49,697 bases of DNA from Bremia lactucae (GCF_004359215.1 NC_090613.1:7091181-7140877), one strand, 5' to 3'; positions 29,040-40,879 are shown, counted from the stretch's first letter. Numbers and translations are program-made. The notes: generated by a model not told the origin, from the sequence alone.

Positions 29040-29811
29040 GGCGAGACCTAACAACTTACGCAAATCCTTTTTAAGGAAGGAATCGGCCAATATACTATGG
29101 CTTTTACCTTAGCGTGATCCGCTCTAAGGCCACGCTTCCCCAGTGAAGCACCTAAGAAAGATTTTTTTCTGGGTATACAATTTTTTTGTGCGTATACACT
29201 CGAGCCCTGCTCGCAAATGGTCTAAATGGTTTTCATATCCGACCGACTCTATTCCGCACGACTATAGACAAAAATGTCATCGAAATAATTCTGTGCATTA
29301 ACTCAATGAGGGCGGAAAAGTTGCGTCACTAGACGATTAAATGTTGCCGGGGCGTTGGAAAGCCGTTGTGGCATCACCAACCACTCCCATAACATACCGC
29401 TTGGGGTGCTAACCGTTGTAAGTGGGATATCGCTAGCGCATGAGCAGCTGGTAACCATCGACTAAGTCCAGTTCACTGTACAGTGTACATCCACCGTATT
29501 GTTCTAAAGAAGATCCTTTTTAGGAATGGGGGCTTGTGCTGGTATAGTGACAGCGTTAAGCTTATTATAAGCATTTACAATGCGCCATTTACCATTTGGC
29601 TTTTTGACAAAAAATGTCGGTGTCAAATTAGGAGATTTGATCTCTCTAACCATTCCAGCCTCGTGCTTAGCACGGAAGAATTCGTCGATGACGTCACACT
29701 GCTCCCGTGGTAAAGGCTATTGTCTTGTGACGCAGTATTTGGAACCAGAATCAAGTCAATTTGATGACGATCGCCTCTATCCGGGGTAAAACAGATGGTG
29801 GATAAGTACAT
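29040..29811 (-). pseudogene. G3 reverse transcriptase
   Basis: The catalytic motif NYFDDIFVYSR is at 29276-29287 (YFDD intact). Around 29340-29460 the palm reads on with PQRLSNAPATFN-like and GMLWEWLVMP-like text, and 29623-29811 covers the N-terminal fingers with frame changes. No continuous frame survives, so the enzyme is dead despite intact catalytic Asp residues. Confidence 0.8.
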
Positions 29812-30037
29812 ACCACATCTTGAAATTCCTAAATCAAGAAATAAAAGGGATTCGAAGAATCTTTAAGGATCAATGACATATTTCGCGCACTAAGTGTAGC
29901 TTTCGTGTCATCCAGGACAGCTTCATCTAGAAGTGACGATGAGTTTGACTCAACGATAGGTCGGCTAAGCACCATCTTAGATAGGTCGCCAGCCTTTAAG
30001 GCTCGGCCGCACTCATCGATAGACGTTTCGTCTAGCT

Positions 30038-30605
30038 CTAAAAGAGCATGTAACGAAGGGATTGCCGCAAGGCTAACTTTCCCTCAATGTTACCGGTTAC
30101 ACCATTTACAAGCATATGCACTTTCTCACTCGTATCACTTTGTGAGGGTATACACGCTTCGTGTCCATCCTGTCTTGGAGTGGAGACAATACGCCTCTTC
30201 AAGGCCGGGATATACACGTCCCCGGATTTTCTAGCCTGTATTGGTACTATACAAGACATGGTGTCTAATTGGACATCCGACAAGGAGTAAGGTAACTCAA
30301 CTTCCTTATCCAGCGAACGTTTAAGTGTCGCTTCACGTGCATTAGAAGGTTTTGACCCAAAACGCCCTGGCGACTTGCCAACAGTGTCTCTACTGACACT
30401 AAGTATGGTGCCGCCTCGGCCAACCACACTCCGTGGACTAAGACGTGCCACTCCACGAATCTCAGGGATATTGCACCCTTGAGGTCCTGGCGAACCGCCA
30501 ACAATGTCACTACTGACACTCAGTATGATGTCACCTCGGCCGACCATACTCGGTTGACTTGGACGTGCCACCCTTGATGATTCGCCATTACGCCAGCAAT
30601 GTTTT
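30038..30605 (-). pseudogene. G3 pol linker with a 120-bp in-frame tandem duplication
   Basis: A 177-residue open stretch between protease and RT. It contains two 40-residue repeats, ARPSQPSMVGRGDIILSVSS and ARLSPRSVVGRGGTILSVSR, from DNA repeats starting at 30366 and 30486. The period is 120 bp and keeps the frame. No catalytic motif. Confidence 0.7.
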
Positions 30606-31227
30606 CGGCATTCAGTGATTCGTTATTACAACAAGTGTCACTCGACGTAGTACGTGCCGTTCTACTTCTTTCTGCTGAGTCGGGCTCAAAATTAATGTTC
30701 TTAACATTGGATGATATTAACTCAGACATTCCAATGTCTGTAAAACTGACAAACTCATTCAATGATCCGCGCCAATTGCGCTTTTGTTGCCTAGCAAAGT
30801 TGGGTTCACGACTCTCCAAAACTTTGCTATGAGCTTTGCGCTTGGCGCCTAGAGTCTTAGACCTCCAATCGATCCATGGCTCATGGTGTTCTAGCCAGGC
30901 CATATCAAGGATGAGATCATATCTCGAATCTAAATCAAGGGCGAGACAGCGTTTCATACTGTCAAAGTCCAGAAACCTAATACCTAAGTTCAATGAAACT
31001 TTCGGAACAGTGACGAGTCCCAGTCGCTAAGCGAGCAGTGATTGCATCACCTTCATATGCTCAAGCGCCTCAGCGTATTGTTGACTTCCTTCAAGAGAAA
31101 AGCGTCGAGCATTATTGCAAGACGCTCCTATGACAATTAAAATTGACCACGGCTTATCAAAGCCTTTTACAGTCGCATGAGCGACTAGCAAGCCAGGCTT
31201 AAACTCTCGCCCCGTGCCATTAGGCAC
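30520..31227 (-). pseudogene. G3 retropepsin-like protease
   Basis: 31027-31227 reads SILIVIGASCNNARRFSLEG; in this family the active-site motif is DSGAS, so the catalytic Asp is lost. After a stop at 31027 the frame 30993-30520 gives LDLDSRYDLILDMAWLEHHE and PWIDWRSK, the conserved C-terminal protease motif. The protease would be inactive. Confidence 0.75.
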
Positions 31228-32252
31228 CGAATTAATTGGGTCTAGGCTCTATATATTCTCACCTCCTAGAGGTTCAACAGAGCCTAGGTCTTTTTACCCA
31301 GTAGGGCGCCCCGCACCTACTGGGTATCGACGATTTTCCGCAGCGTACCAGATCTCTGGTATAGGTCGGAGTCGGAGCTCTTTCGATCTTTACGCATATT
31401 TCGTTGGGTCAGGTCGGACGTAAATCTTCGTGCTTTCGCACATATAACATTTCGGATGGTCTTATGCTGTTCCACAGCTTGAAGAGCGTCTTCTCCTTCC
31501 CCAACGAGGCTTAAATCCATGGGTTCTGCTCTATTAGACGGACCCATGTGCTCGAAGAGCTTGTTCGGTGAACAGGCGTGCTAACGCGAGTAGACTTAGA
31601 GTCAAAATCGGCGCGTAGCGCTATGGCAACTGCCTCTTCAAACGTAGCCGGATGAGATCGAAACAATTCCGTCCGGGCATCGCCCTCATTGAGACCCCCC
31701 ATAAAGATGGTCACTACAATTGCTTCTTGCACTGGGTCTTGATGCATAGATGCAATGAGAGTTCTCAACTCCTGGACAAAGTCTCCTAGGGTTCTTTTAC
31801 GCTGTCGAGTCGCTAGGAGCCGTGCTCGCACGCGAAAAGCCTGATCAGACGGTGCAAACATGCTGGTCATTTGCTGTTTCAGCGAATCCCATGAGGAAAA
31901 GCGTCGTTTACGGACGAGCTGCACAATAGTGCCGACTCCATGGCTCTACCTCCGAGTTTGGAAATGGCCCTAGCCACCTGTTGCCGTTCTGTTAAGAACA
32001 AGGCAAAATCAATGGACATTTCCATCTGCTTAATCCAAAAAGGAAGAATGTTCCCTCTTTTCCCTCAAATGTCTTCAAATTTACAGTAAGAGGGCGAGCC
32101 ATCGGCTCTGAGTCAGATACAGAGATGCACCGGGTTAGCATAGATGCCGCTAAGTGGTCCTGTACCTGACCGATTAGGGAGGCTTCGTATCGCATGAAGG
32201 CTTCAAGTCTTGCATGCAGGATCTCTGGTCCCTGGGAGATAATAAATTCCAC
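31228..32252 (-). pseudogene. G3 gag
   Basis: From about 32252: MARPLTVNLKTFEGKEG, then RQQVARAISKLGGRAMES, and 31511-31924 with RFSSWDSLKQQMTSMFAPSD, RKRTLGDFVQELRTLIASM and VTIFMGGLNEGDARTELFRS: a Retrotrans_gag type capsid domain. 31317-31547 continues with MGPSNRAEPMDLSLV and a Cys-poor tail where a zinc knuckle would be expected. Frames change at least three times. Bases 32253-32376 are leader. Confidence 0.8.
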
Positions 32253-32376
32253 GTGTTCAAGCCCAAATCAAGTTGTGAGCTTGTCATAAGCGGCGCGTTG
32301 CGCTTCTGACAGTTTTGGAACCTCTTCGATTTTCGTGAGGGTTTAGTCTTGCAACGACTCAGGCGTAGATTGAATA

Positions 32377-32388
32377 CAAGTGCTACCA
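32377..32388 (-). other. G3 primer-binding site
   Basis: Minus strand TGGTAGCACTTG, two bases from the 5' LTR. The same sequence and spacing as G2. Confidence 0.75.
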
Positions 32389-32390
32389 GG

Positions 32391-32872
32391 TGTAGCGGAT
32401 CTACGTCGCTCCTAAAGTCAGAGGAAGACTTTCAGACTCAGAGAGATACTTAGTTCTATTGAACTAATAGGTTTAACAACTCACGGAGTCGTACAAGCTA
32501 TTAATCCATAAGGAATCCTAGTTCAAGGGATTTAAGGTTTCGTAGAACCAAGTGGCAACTAGCGCCCAAGAGGATATACTTTAAAAAGACTTCTATATCT
32601 TACATATCAAGGCGCAAGCCTTAGGAAAGCACTTAACGCTTTAAGATTAAAAGGGGAACTGCACTTTATTTAATCAATTAATCGAAAACTTTACCCTAAC
32701 TAATTTAAAATAGGTTTCGGCCGCCGGATTTATATCTGGCGGCGACCACATTTATTACCCATAAAAATGGGATTTAAGTAACTAACTAATTTAAAATTAG
32801 ATAAAAGGGTATTTACCTATAAAGTAAATGTACCATAACAACGGTTCTCCAACCGATGTGTGCCCCATTACA
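32391..32872 (-). repeat. G3 5' LTR (LTR-A)
   Basis: 482 bp; TGTAATGGGGCACACATCGG to CGATCCGCTACA-like end in element orientation. Followed at 32873 by AATACCATATTT, which continues the aORF of G4 from 24810. Confidence 0.9.
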
Positions 32873-33950
32873 AATACCATATTTCGTTATTCGACTCATT
32901 CAGGCTTCACAAGCGTGGTGAGGACGAAGCGAAATTTTTCATCGATGCTCTTTTCCGGCATCGGTGGTAAACATGTAAGCGGGCAAAGTATGTCACTTCT
33001 TTGCTCCAGGATTGGGAAGCATTTGTACAGAATGTGCATAGCATAGGCCGCGAGGCCTTGCTTGACAAACTGTATGTTTCCCTTGACGGCTAAAATATGG
33101 ACCGCAATCGGAGCACGCTACCAGCTGCACTGTTTGTCTTTAGAGGCAGGGCTTCCTTGGCTCTCGCGAGGTGGGGAAGGCTATTGCCTATGCTGTTAGA
33201 AGGGCGCAGGTCGTGCCCCTGCAGAGGCATATTTCCTTAAATAATCCCATTGGAGGACGCTCATCTCTGTACAATGCGCGAAAAAAATTGAGAGTTTTCA
33301 ATTCTTTTACGAGCGCGGGAAGCGCTCGTTCTCTGATGAAACCTCTGTCGATAGCTCTCGTCGTACTGTTGTACGAGACCCGGGACGATCCATCATATGT
33401 TGGTGACGGATTGTGCGAGCGTAATTCTCTCGCCATCGAGCGAGATAACTCGTTCGAGCTCCTCTCGCCTCACGGTGTTTGAGAAGCATTCAACAAGGAA
33501 CGCGTTTCCCCACTCGAATCCATCTGAGGATGTGGAGGAGGTAAACATATCGGGTATGCCTCGTTCGCCGAATCCGAGTTAACGTCGCGACTTGGATCAC
33601 ACCCTCCATTATTTAAGGAAGACATTGATCATGAGCGATCCCGTCTTCGCGAGTTAGCGGTCGATAACTTTTCTCGTGACCAGTTGGAAATTGTGCGCAA
33701 GTTGCTTTTGATCAACTGGCGAACAAAAGTACACATCAGTCCCTTCAATACGAGCTGGTGACAGCTCGTCAAAAGATCTAATCTTTGGAGGATGTAGTGG
33801 AACGTCTGGTTCGTGAGAACCACACTCTGTCCCGAGACTATCATGCTTTACGTCGGAACCATCAGGCTTCAGGATCAGAAATAGCCTCATACTGTTGGTA
33901 CGGGTGGACCACCCGACATTAAACGTAGGATGGTTACACATCCTACGAGG
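32873..33950 (+). pseudogene. G4 antisense ORF (aORF), part after G3
   Basis: Continues from 24810. It matches the G5 minus strand 46370-45300 along its length: THSGFTSVVRTKRNFSSM here, FNSSRLHKPGENETEFFIDA in G5; then the block with SARSLM and IALVVLLYETRDD; then a coiled coil in two frames, DHERSRLRELAVDNFSRDQ and HQSLQYELVTARQKI, SLEDVVERLVREN, SRDYHALRRNHQ. Frameshifts and stops are common. It lies opposite the chromodomain of G4 (about 33307-33489). Confidence 0.55.
33307..33489 (-). pseudogene. G4 chromodomain remnant
   Basis: KHREARGARTSYLARWRE aligns with the G5 chromodomain (NHREVKGVRTSCLVR). A frameshift follows, after which PGLVQQYDE-like text can be read in a second frame. Only its position and the first half support the call. 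Confidence 0.5.
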
Positions 33951-35266
33951 CAGCTCGATCGTGTGCGCATTCCCTTGGCGATGTAGTACACGAAACGGGC
34001 CGATAGCTGGGCAGTAATTTATTGCTGCTCATATTCGTCATATAGGATTACCGTAGACAGTGCGACTAGATCATCAGCATTAAATGAAAGAATGTTTGCT
34101 CTTCCATTTGTCAGAGTTCTGATTTTGTCAGTCCTTCGCATCAGCGATGGAATCCTGTACGAAACGGAACACTGCTTTTCTTGCCAGCCGGAATTTTCCT
34201 GCTGACTCGGTTGTGTTTTTTCTTCAGTGCAGCTGGTAAGTACTGCACAGATGTCATTCACCTTATTAGTGAGGGCATTAATGTTCTCGCTAATAGTATT
34301 GTTTCCGATGCTGATCTTTCAGCATCTTTATCAAAGTCAGAAGAAGCATTAGCGCATTACTGAGTTTGTCCACTTCAATATCGATTAAGTCAACCTTGGT
34401 ATCCTTCGCATTCATCTTCGAGTCAATGCATGATGAGGAAATAAGAGCTAGATTGTTATATGCTCGAGCGAGTCCCTCCCCCTTGAATAGGTGTTACTCT
34501 CATACAAGGTGGGTATAGGCAAATGACGTAAGACGTTCATGAAAACAGCGTTTGCTCTATAGAAGGATGCTAACAATTGTTTATGGCAAATGCTACCATC
34601 AGCAAGAACTCGCTCCAACTCGTAGAAGAGTGAACGTATCCGCGAAGTATCTCTTCGAGGATACAGTTAGCACGTTCTGTTTGATCATGTGTTTCAGGAT
34701 ATTTAAAAGTTGTCATTTTTAACTGTGTTCCGAGTGTTTCGAACACAGATTCCCAAAACTTAGCCGTGGATATGGGGTATCGATCTAAGACAGTTCACGG
34801 GGTGACTCATGGAGTAGAAATATCGTGTCAAGAAAGACACGAGCACAGCCTTTCGCTGTAATCAACTTCAAATCTGCAGCAAGATGAATCATCTTGCTGA
34901 AAAACGACCAGCAAACATAAGAATACCATTATTCTTGTGATCGTCTTTACAAATCCGAACGCGAAGTCCATAGACGCGAGTTGCCATCACTCTGCCGGAA
35001 CAGGTAGAATTTGCAACGGAGCACTTGATGAAGTATAAGCTTTACCCGTCACAAACTTCGCAAGCACGAATACCTGCAGACGAACTCATACTGGCATGAC
35101 CAGTAGAAGTCGCGACTAATCGTGAGATAATTTTTCTTACGTCACAAATGACCACTAAGTGGTGCATCATGACACTGATACATGATGCGCAAACGCAACT
35201 CAATTTGAGTGGGGATGACGATAAGAGGTGTGTTGCCAGCAATGTATGTGTAATAAAGTAACCCAT
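33930..35266 (-). pseudogene. G4 integrase (zinc domain, core, GPY/F-like module)
   Basis: Zinc-domain text lies at 35042-35266 (LRLRIMYQ and HDAPLSGH in mixed frames). The core gives AKFWESVFETLGTQLKMTTF and DQTERANCILEEILRGYVHS around 34640-34760, the latter with the catalytic Glu. The GPY/F-like module DDLVALSTV and LLPSYRPVS is at about 33950-34090. From 35119 rightwards the DNA is almost identical to G5; left of it the two have clearly diverged. Confidence 0.7.
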
Positions 35267-36700
35267 TGCGTTTTGTATATCGATATGTTGAGGATCGATA
35301 CAATTTCGACAATCATTTCAATGATTGTTGGGTGGATTTATAAAATAATCCATCAACCCTTATATGAGCCTTATCTTCTGGATAAGCTCTTTTACGTCAT
35401 CAAGTAATGTCAACGACGGAACACTTATTGTTGCAATAGCGGGCTTATGCTCACTGTTCGCTTGCGCAGTCGGGTCAAAATCGGGCCGGCGCGAAAGAGC
35501 ATCAGCGACGACGTTAATTCGTCGTGGTTTATACTCCACGAAGAAGTCATACTTCGCGAAGAAATCAACCATCTCGCCATTCTTTGCAAGAGGTGTGGAC
35601 TATTTCCGGCCGTGTGTAACGACGCATGGCCCGTACACACAATGAACGGGCTATCTCCTAAGTGAAAGACCCCAAACTTAGCCAGTGCGTATTTCATGGC
35701 AAGGAGTTCCTTTTCATGCACTCGGCAATTGTATTCAGCTGGTTGAAGTTGACGCGACTGATAGTAGACGATGCGCTATGTGCTGTCTGTGTCATATTGC
35801 ATAAACGCACAGTCGATTGTGAAACTGCTGGCGTCACAGACCACATGAAATGGTCTATCTTGGTCCACTATCGCCGGGAGTGCCGATTTTGCAACAAGCT
35901 TTGCTTAATGCTCTCAAAAGAAATAATGCCGCCAATCAGCGTTCCATGACCACTTAACATTTTTCTATAACAAAAAGGAAAGATGTACTGTCATTTCGGC
36001 ATAATTGCGGGACTACTTGCGTAAGTACGCTGCTCAGCCGATTGACTTTCGAAGTCCCTTTACATCGATTGGCACAAGCCAGTCGGTGATCGCCTTGATC
36101 TTTTCCGGATCAGGGCGTACACCGTGTTTACCCACGATGCACCATGAAGCGGTATTTTGCTTGCAGCGAATATACACTTCTTGAGATTTGCAAACTTATG
36201 CTCACGCATAAGTGTAAGAACCTTTCCGACGTGGGCACGATCTACTTAATGTTCGACTTTCCGCTCATGGCTCTGCTATGAACGAAGACGTTATTCAAAT
36301 AGCACGGTGCGAAATCCCGCACCGATCTCAACAGATTGGTTACACATCTGTTTAATGTTGCAGGGGCATTACTAATCCCCTGTGGCATCTCCCATAGCAT
36401 TTCGCTTGGGGTGCTTACTGCTGTAAACAGAATATTCTGTTATCGCGTAAGGATCAGATAGAAACGTTCCATCAGATCCATTGATGAAAAAATACATCGC
36501 ACAAATGATTGCGTCCTTTCGTGGTATCGGCGTTTGAGCCGGTATCGCTGCAGCGTTCAATGTATTGAGCGCATGCGCAATCCGACTCTCCTATTAATTT
36601 ACGCACGTAGGAGGTCGGAAAGCTATGTAGGGGGTTGACTCCTACACATCACCCGCTGCTCAGCGACCGGAATACTTGCTCGCGAGGCAATGGCTACACA
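35267..36700 (-). pseudogene. G4 RNase H and reverse transcriptase with YLNN active site
   Basis: RNase H: 35425-35721 reads HEKELLAMKYALAKFGVFHL and 35360-35572 reads NVVADALSRRPDFDP. RT text runs from about 35760 to 36700. The catalytic motif at 36290-36301 is YLNN in place of YFDD, both Asp codons having become Asn. The whole stretch lies in the arm shared with G5, where the same change is found. Confidence 0.8.
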
Positions 36701-36808
36701 GTATTTCGAGCCTGGTATCAGGTCGATTTCGTGTCGAGTGCCTTTATCGTTAGGTAACTCGCACGTTGGTGATTCAGGGAAGACATCCTTAATTTCTATA
36801 AACTCCTC

Positions 36809-37895
36809 TTATAAAGAAATCGTCTTTAAAGACTCCCAGGATTGGGACGTAAAACGTTCTATCCGAGTCCTCTCATCAAGGACACTTTCGTCCATCGATG
36901 AGCGGCTGAGAACCCGGAAATACCATTGCAAACCGAATATTGGCCACGTTCTTGTCATCTGTGACAAGTACGCAGATCTGCTTGAATATGCCACTACACG
37001 CAGATCCTGCAAGAACCATATCTGTGCTAGCGTTGGCAATTGACTTATCTCCAAATTAACCTCGGAGGCGCTATCAAATCAAGTGTATGAGCGCTTGACT
37101 TGATCCGTTGTTTACTAAGGCATTTAATGTCTCCGTTTCGTTATTAGAACGTATTTTCAAAGGTGCCTGTGAACTTAATCCTCAGAATCTTGAAGACTTA
37201 TTACGTCAAGTTTCCAGGACGAATTTTCTTGACTTTTAGGCAGTATTTTTCCAACTGCCACAAGCTGTGGTTGCGCAACCACAGCTTGTTCCTCTACAAT
37301 CGAGTATTCAGTCATTCTAGAATTTCGCGTTGTATTTTACAGGCAGGCGATTGATATATTTCTTAAGTTGCTGTCTGAACATGCATCCATATTTTGGTCC
37401 ACTCGACTTTTTCGAGTTGTCCATCTTCGGCGCTGCCTGTGCTCGTGGACAGCCGTCGGAAGTTTACACCACAGTGTGATGGGTCGTAACACTGAGGTCT
37501 CGTCCAGTCGTGCTAACGGCCGTACTGTAAGTGAGGCCATCCCACTCACTTGTACGATATCCACACGCTTGTGAGCGATCCAAGGCATTTATCAGATGGT
37601 CATCTGATGATAAGAGACAGCCATTTATGCATGGATTGGACTTTCTAAGCCATGCTAAACCAAGGATGACATCAAATTTGTCATCCAAATCTAGTACGAT
37701 GAAATCTTTATCGTACTGCGTACCCTTTAGCGTGTATTGGATATCAACTACACGTTTCTTAACTGTTGCAGATGCGGATGTTGCTATGCGCCATTTTATC
37801 CTCATTAGCGGTATGTCGCACTCAACGTACTTGAGCCTACGATTTTATAGCGATAGGCGCCGAATAAAATTGCTCTTCACCCCACAATCAACTTG
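36809..37895 (-). pseudogene. G4 pol linker and retropepsin-like protease
   Basis: 36809-37054 is the pol linker also seen in G1 and G5 (RIERFTSQSWESLK). 37464-37895 gives the protease: VDCGVKSNFIRR (Asp-Cys-Gly retained) and, after a stop, DFIVLDLDDKFDVILGLAWL. The protease lies outside the near-identical arm and differs from that of G5, which has NCK here. Confidence 0.75.
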
Positions 37896-38188
37896 AGAAT
37901 GAAGTGACAAATTTCAAGGCGCTTCGATTTACAAGGTGGTCATCAATAGGGGCAGTTACACACGATCGTTTGTGTGTGAGGAGCAACTTCTGTCAAGAGA
38001 CCTGCATATTCTCTTTACATTCTGGACCAATAGCGCACTCCGCACCTACTGAACCCGATCGTCTTTCTTACGATCCACCTCGCCACTGCAATTTTGAAGC
38101 AGCGTCAAATCCGCGCCGTCCATTTTTCCTAATGGGAGGTAGATCGTTTTGCTCAGTGTTTCTATGCACTGGGCGTAGGGCACTACAA

Positions 38189-38656
38189 TCAGAGGCTTAG
38201 TGCCCTGTCTAGGATAGCGATTGCATCTTTGGAATCGTTTGTGACTAGAAAAGCGAAGTTTAGCACTCCTAACATTTGGTTCAGACCTCCGGTTTCGTTT
38301 CCTCTATTTGAACGAAAAGCAACAAAGAGGGCGAAAGCCTGTTTCAGGCTAACATCCTCTTGTTCTGCTACAGAGATAGCTTGATCTAGCGTCTCTAATT
38401 CGATCCGGAACAGGTTGTGCTTGACTTGACCGTCCGCAAGACCTTTACTGAACACAATAAAATGTGTTTGTGCATTGATGGGTTTAATGACGACACAGCT
38501 CACAAGGTATCGTTTGTGCTGGGCATGAGCGTGAATGTCACGATTGCCCTGTTTCAAGTCCAAAAGCTCTGCTCGAGCTTTGCATTCGGCACGTGGTGGC
38601 TCAAAGGGTTGCCGAAATCGAGTTTTAAAGCCCTCATTTGACCCAATCCGACCCAA
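38189..38656 (-). pseudogene. G4 gag fragment
   Basis: 155 open residues with CKARAELLDLKQGNRDIHAH, FSKGLADGQVKHNLFRIELE and TLDQAISVAEQEDVSLKQAF: the second half of a Retrotrans_gag domain. G5 has the corresponding FNKDLADGSGKTDLLRLELE. A CCHC knuckle is not visible in this frame. Bases 38657-39224 are the leader and more gag debris. Confidence 0.75.
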
Positions 38657-39224
38657 ACAGATATGGTCGTAAAGCTTGACCCCTAAGGACTAAGATTTGG
38701 CATGTCCAGCCCAGTAGGACATACCAAACTTAACTTTTGTGAGCTTCTATGGCATCGCCGAATTCGGCGAATAATCTAAAGAAGGAGTCGTTTTCGATTG
38801 CTTTGAACATTTAGATTTTGATAGTTAAGGTTTCGGGTCGACGCGAATTCGTCGGCCCGCTAGCAGCATGAAAATCCTGCTGTCTCAAAAGCTCTACATG
38901 TTGAACGCACTGATCTCCCAACACCTATAAGTGCTGAGAGCATTGCTAGTAAAGCACGGATATCTTTTTTGTGGCCACGTCAGTCCCGATTTATGTCATA
39001 TCTATCTTTATTTACGTGACAAGATTTAAGGGAATATATGGACTTTAGTATGTTCGACTGCTTTCAATTTTTGGTCACTTGAGTGAATGAACCTCTAGGT
39101 CACTAAAGTGAATGAAGCATTTACGCGTTGCGTTGTAGCCTTGTTAAAGGGCTCGGAAGCTCTCTCATTCTTCATCAAACGTGTGCAAGTTGGATAGGAC
39201 GTGTGTGGCCGTTGAACGGACCAC

Positions 39225-39236
39225 GAAGTGCTACCA
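39225..39236 (-). other. G4 primer-binding site
   Basis: Minus strand TGGTAGCACTTC two bases from the 5' LTR. Downstream it reads GGTCCGTTCAACGG, which also follows the PBS of G5 (40469 onward), so the two leaders are related. Confidence 0.7.
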
Positions 39237-39238
39237 GG

Positions 39239-39724
39239 TGTAACACGGCACGTATTGCTGCAATTGCTTCTGTAGTGATATTACCTCGCTCCTTAAGCCA
39301 AAGTAAGACTTTTAGACTCAAAGAATCACTCAAAATTACTCAACTTATAAGTGCAATAGCGCTATGAGTCGTACAAACTCGTAGAGCTTAATGAATCCTA
39401 GTTTAAGGGACTCAATGGTTTAAGGAACCAAGTGGCAACTATTGCCCGATGCCCGAAGGAAGGCTTACTACTCTCACTCGTGCGCAAGTCTTAGAAAAGC
39501 ACCAGAAACTCTAAGATTATAAGAGGAACTGAGCTTTGTTTAATGTTTTAGATTTTGGCCACCTAATCTCGATCTGGTGGCGGCCGCTCGTATTCCATAA
39601 TAAATTGATTTTTCTTTAAATACCTAATTAAATAGAAAAAAAGAGTATTCAACCCATAATGCGGTATGGGTTAAATTCCCCTTTTTTATTACACGGCTTA
39701 CTAACCAAAGTATGTCCCATTACA
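39239..39724 (-). repeat. G4 5' LTR (diverged LTR-A type)
   Basis: 486 bp, TGTAATGGGACATACTTTGG to CGTGCCGTGTTACA in element orientation. Several blocks match LTR-A (GAACCAAGTGGCAACTA, GTGCGCAAGTCTTAG, TTAGACTCAAAGA) but overall it is well diverged. The 146 bp to the next LTR (39725-39870) hold nothing. Confidence 0.8.
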
Positions 39725-39870
39725 GCTTCAGTTCTAGCCAACCTGCACTGATATCAGTGAAGACGAGATGCCTCCGAATGATTTCCATACAGGACTTACA
39801 GAGGAAGGTTTCAAGTGGCTAACAAGTCTTAGCTTTTAAAGGTCAGTACTAAAGCTTAGTATAGGGAAAA

Positions 39871-40461
39871 TGTAACGGGATGTCCCGATCCATAAATATT
39901 ACCTATAAGTGAATGATTGATATTATTATCCATGCGAGAAAATAAGTAAAGAAGTAAGAATTATATCTTATTGAATTTTGACGTAATAGCTTCGATATTA
40001 CATAATTTGGTAATATTGACGCAATAATACATCAATTCTATTAATTGGTTGATTTAAATTTAATATAACCCCGTCAATTGTCACAAGACACGATTGTGCG
40101 GTGCACAAGTAGGCGACATACATATAAAGTCATTAGTAGATAGAACATCGTTACATAGAAACTTAAGTCATTAAAAGCCTTACTTTTCTCAAAGCGTCTA
40201 CAACTCTTCGTAACACTTCAGGTCCTACTGGTACACTAACAATGTATCAATTTCTTTTTACAAATTAACCTTCTTGAATTCTCTGTCATTACTTATATCC
40301 TAAAGCCTTAGAATTTACTTATGTAGGTAAGACTTCTTAACTACTTAAAAACCTATTTCTGCACTTAGTGTAGGTGAAAAAGTCGAGGCGCCCCACCTTC
40401 ACGTAATCAGTGAAGGTTGACTAGTGCTATTATCAGTACCAGTAAAGGATGCCATGTTACA
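39871..40461 (+). repeat. G5 5' LTR (LTR-B), followed by PBS at 40464
   Basis: 591 bp, TGTAACGGGATGTCCCG to GGATGCCATGTTACA. The PBS TGGTAGTCCGTTCAACGG follows after two bases. The sequence has the LTR-B hallmarks GGCGCCCCACCTTCAC and a degenerate copy of the ATTACC...GGTAAT palindrome near 40000. Confidence 0.85.
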
Positions 40462-40879
40462 CCTGGTAGTCCGTTCAACGGCTTACGCACATTCCATCCA
40501 ACGTGGACGTGTTAGATGAAGAAGTAGGGAGCTTCCAAGCCCCTCAAGAAGGCTATCACGCAACGCGTAAAACTCATATCAGTGAGCTTGAATGGAGAGT
40601 GATAGAACACATGAGTTCGGTCGTAGGCGGGCCAGCCGTTGGCGTCATGCTGTACACTCTGACACAGATAGATAACATGCGGTCATAGCCGAGTTCATAT
40701 ATCATGAACTCGACGGGGCCCACGAAAAGTAGCCTTGCGTCACCAGCAAGGCTCTTAACACGCGGAGTTGAGATGACAGGGTGCTTAACAGTTGGAACTA
40801 CTGAGACAGCAGTATTTACATGCTGCTAGTGGGCCGACGCTTCTACGTCGACCCGAAAAGTCTAACTAGAAATCTCAAA

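Larger units (their letters stand above)
24811..32872 (-). mobile_element. G3: Ty3/Gypsy chromovirus with both LTRs, nested in the aORF of G4
   Basis: 8062 bp. LTR-A copies at 24811-25281 and 32391-32872, a purine tract beside the 3' LTR, a PBS beside the 5' LTR. Minus-strand order: gag, protease, linker, RT, RNase H, integrase, chromodomain; then aORF on the plus strand. Flanks GTTAC and AATAC each differ by one base from GATAC, the uninterrupted sequence in G5, so the 5-bp target duplication has aged by one mutation on each side. An LTR-B fragment sits inside at 25520-25795. Confidence 0.92.
23920..39724 (-). mobile_element. G4: degenerate Ty3/Gypsy chromovirus hosting G3
   Basis: After removing G3 (24811-32872) the order from left is LTR-B fragment, aORF (plus), chromodomain, integrase, RNase H, RT, linker, protease, gag (all minus), PBS, 5' LTR. 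The layout mirrors G5. The 5' LTR resembles the LTR-A group while the left LTR piece is LTR-B, so G4 is either a mosaic or two joined remnants. Frames are widely broken. Confidence 0.75.
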
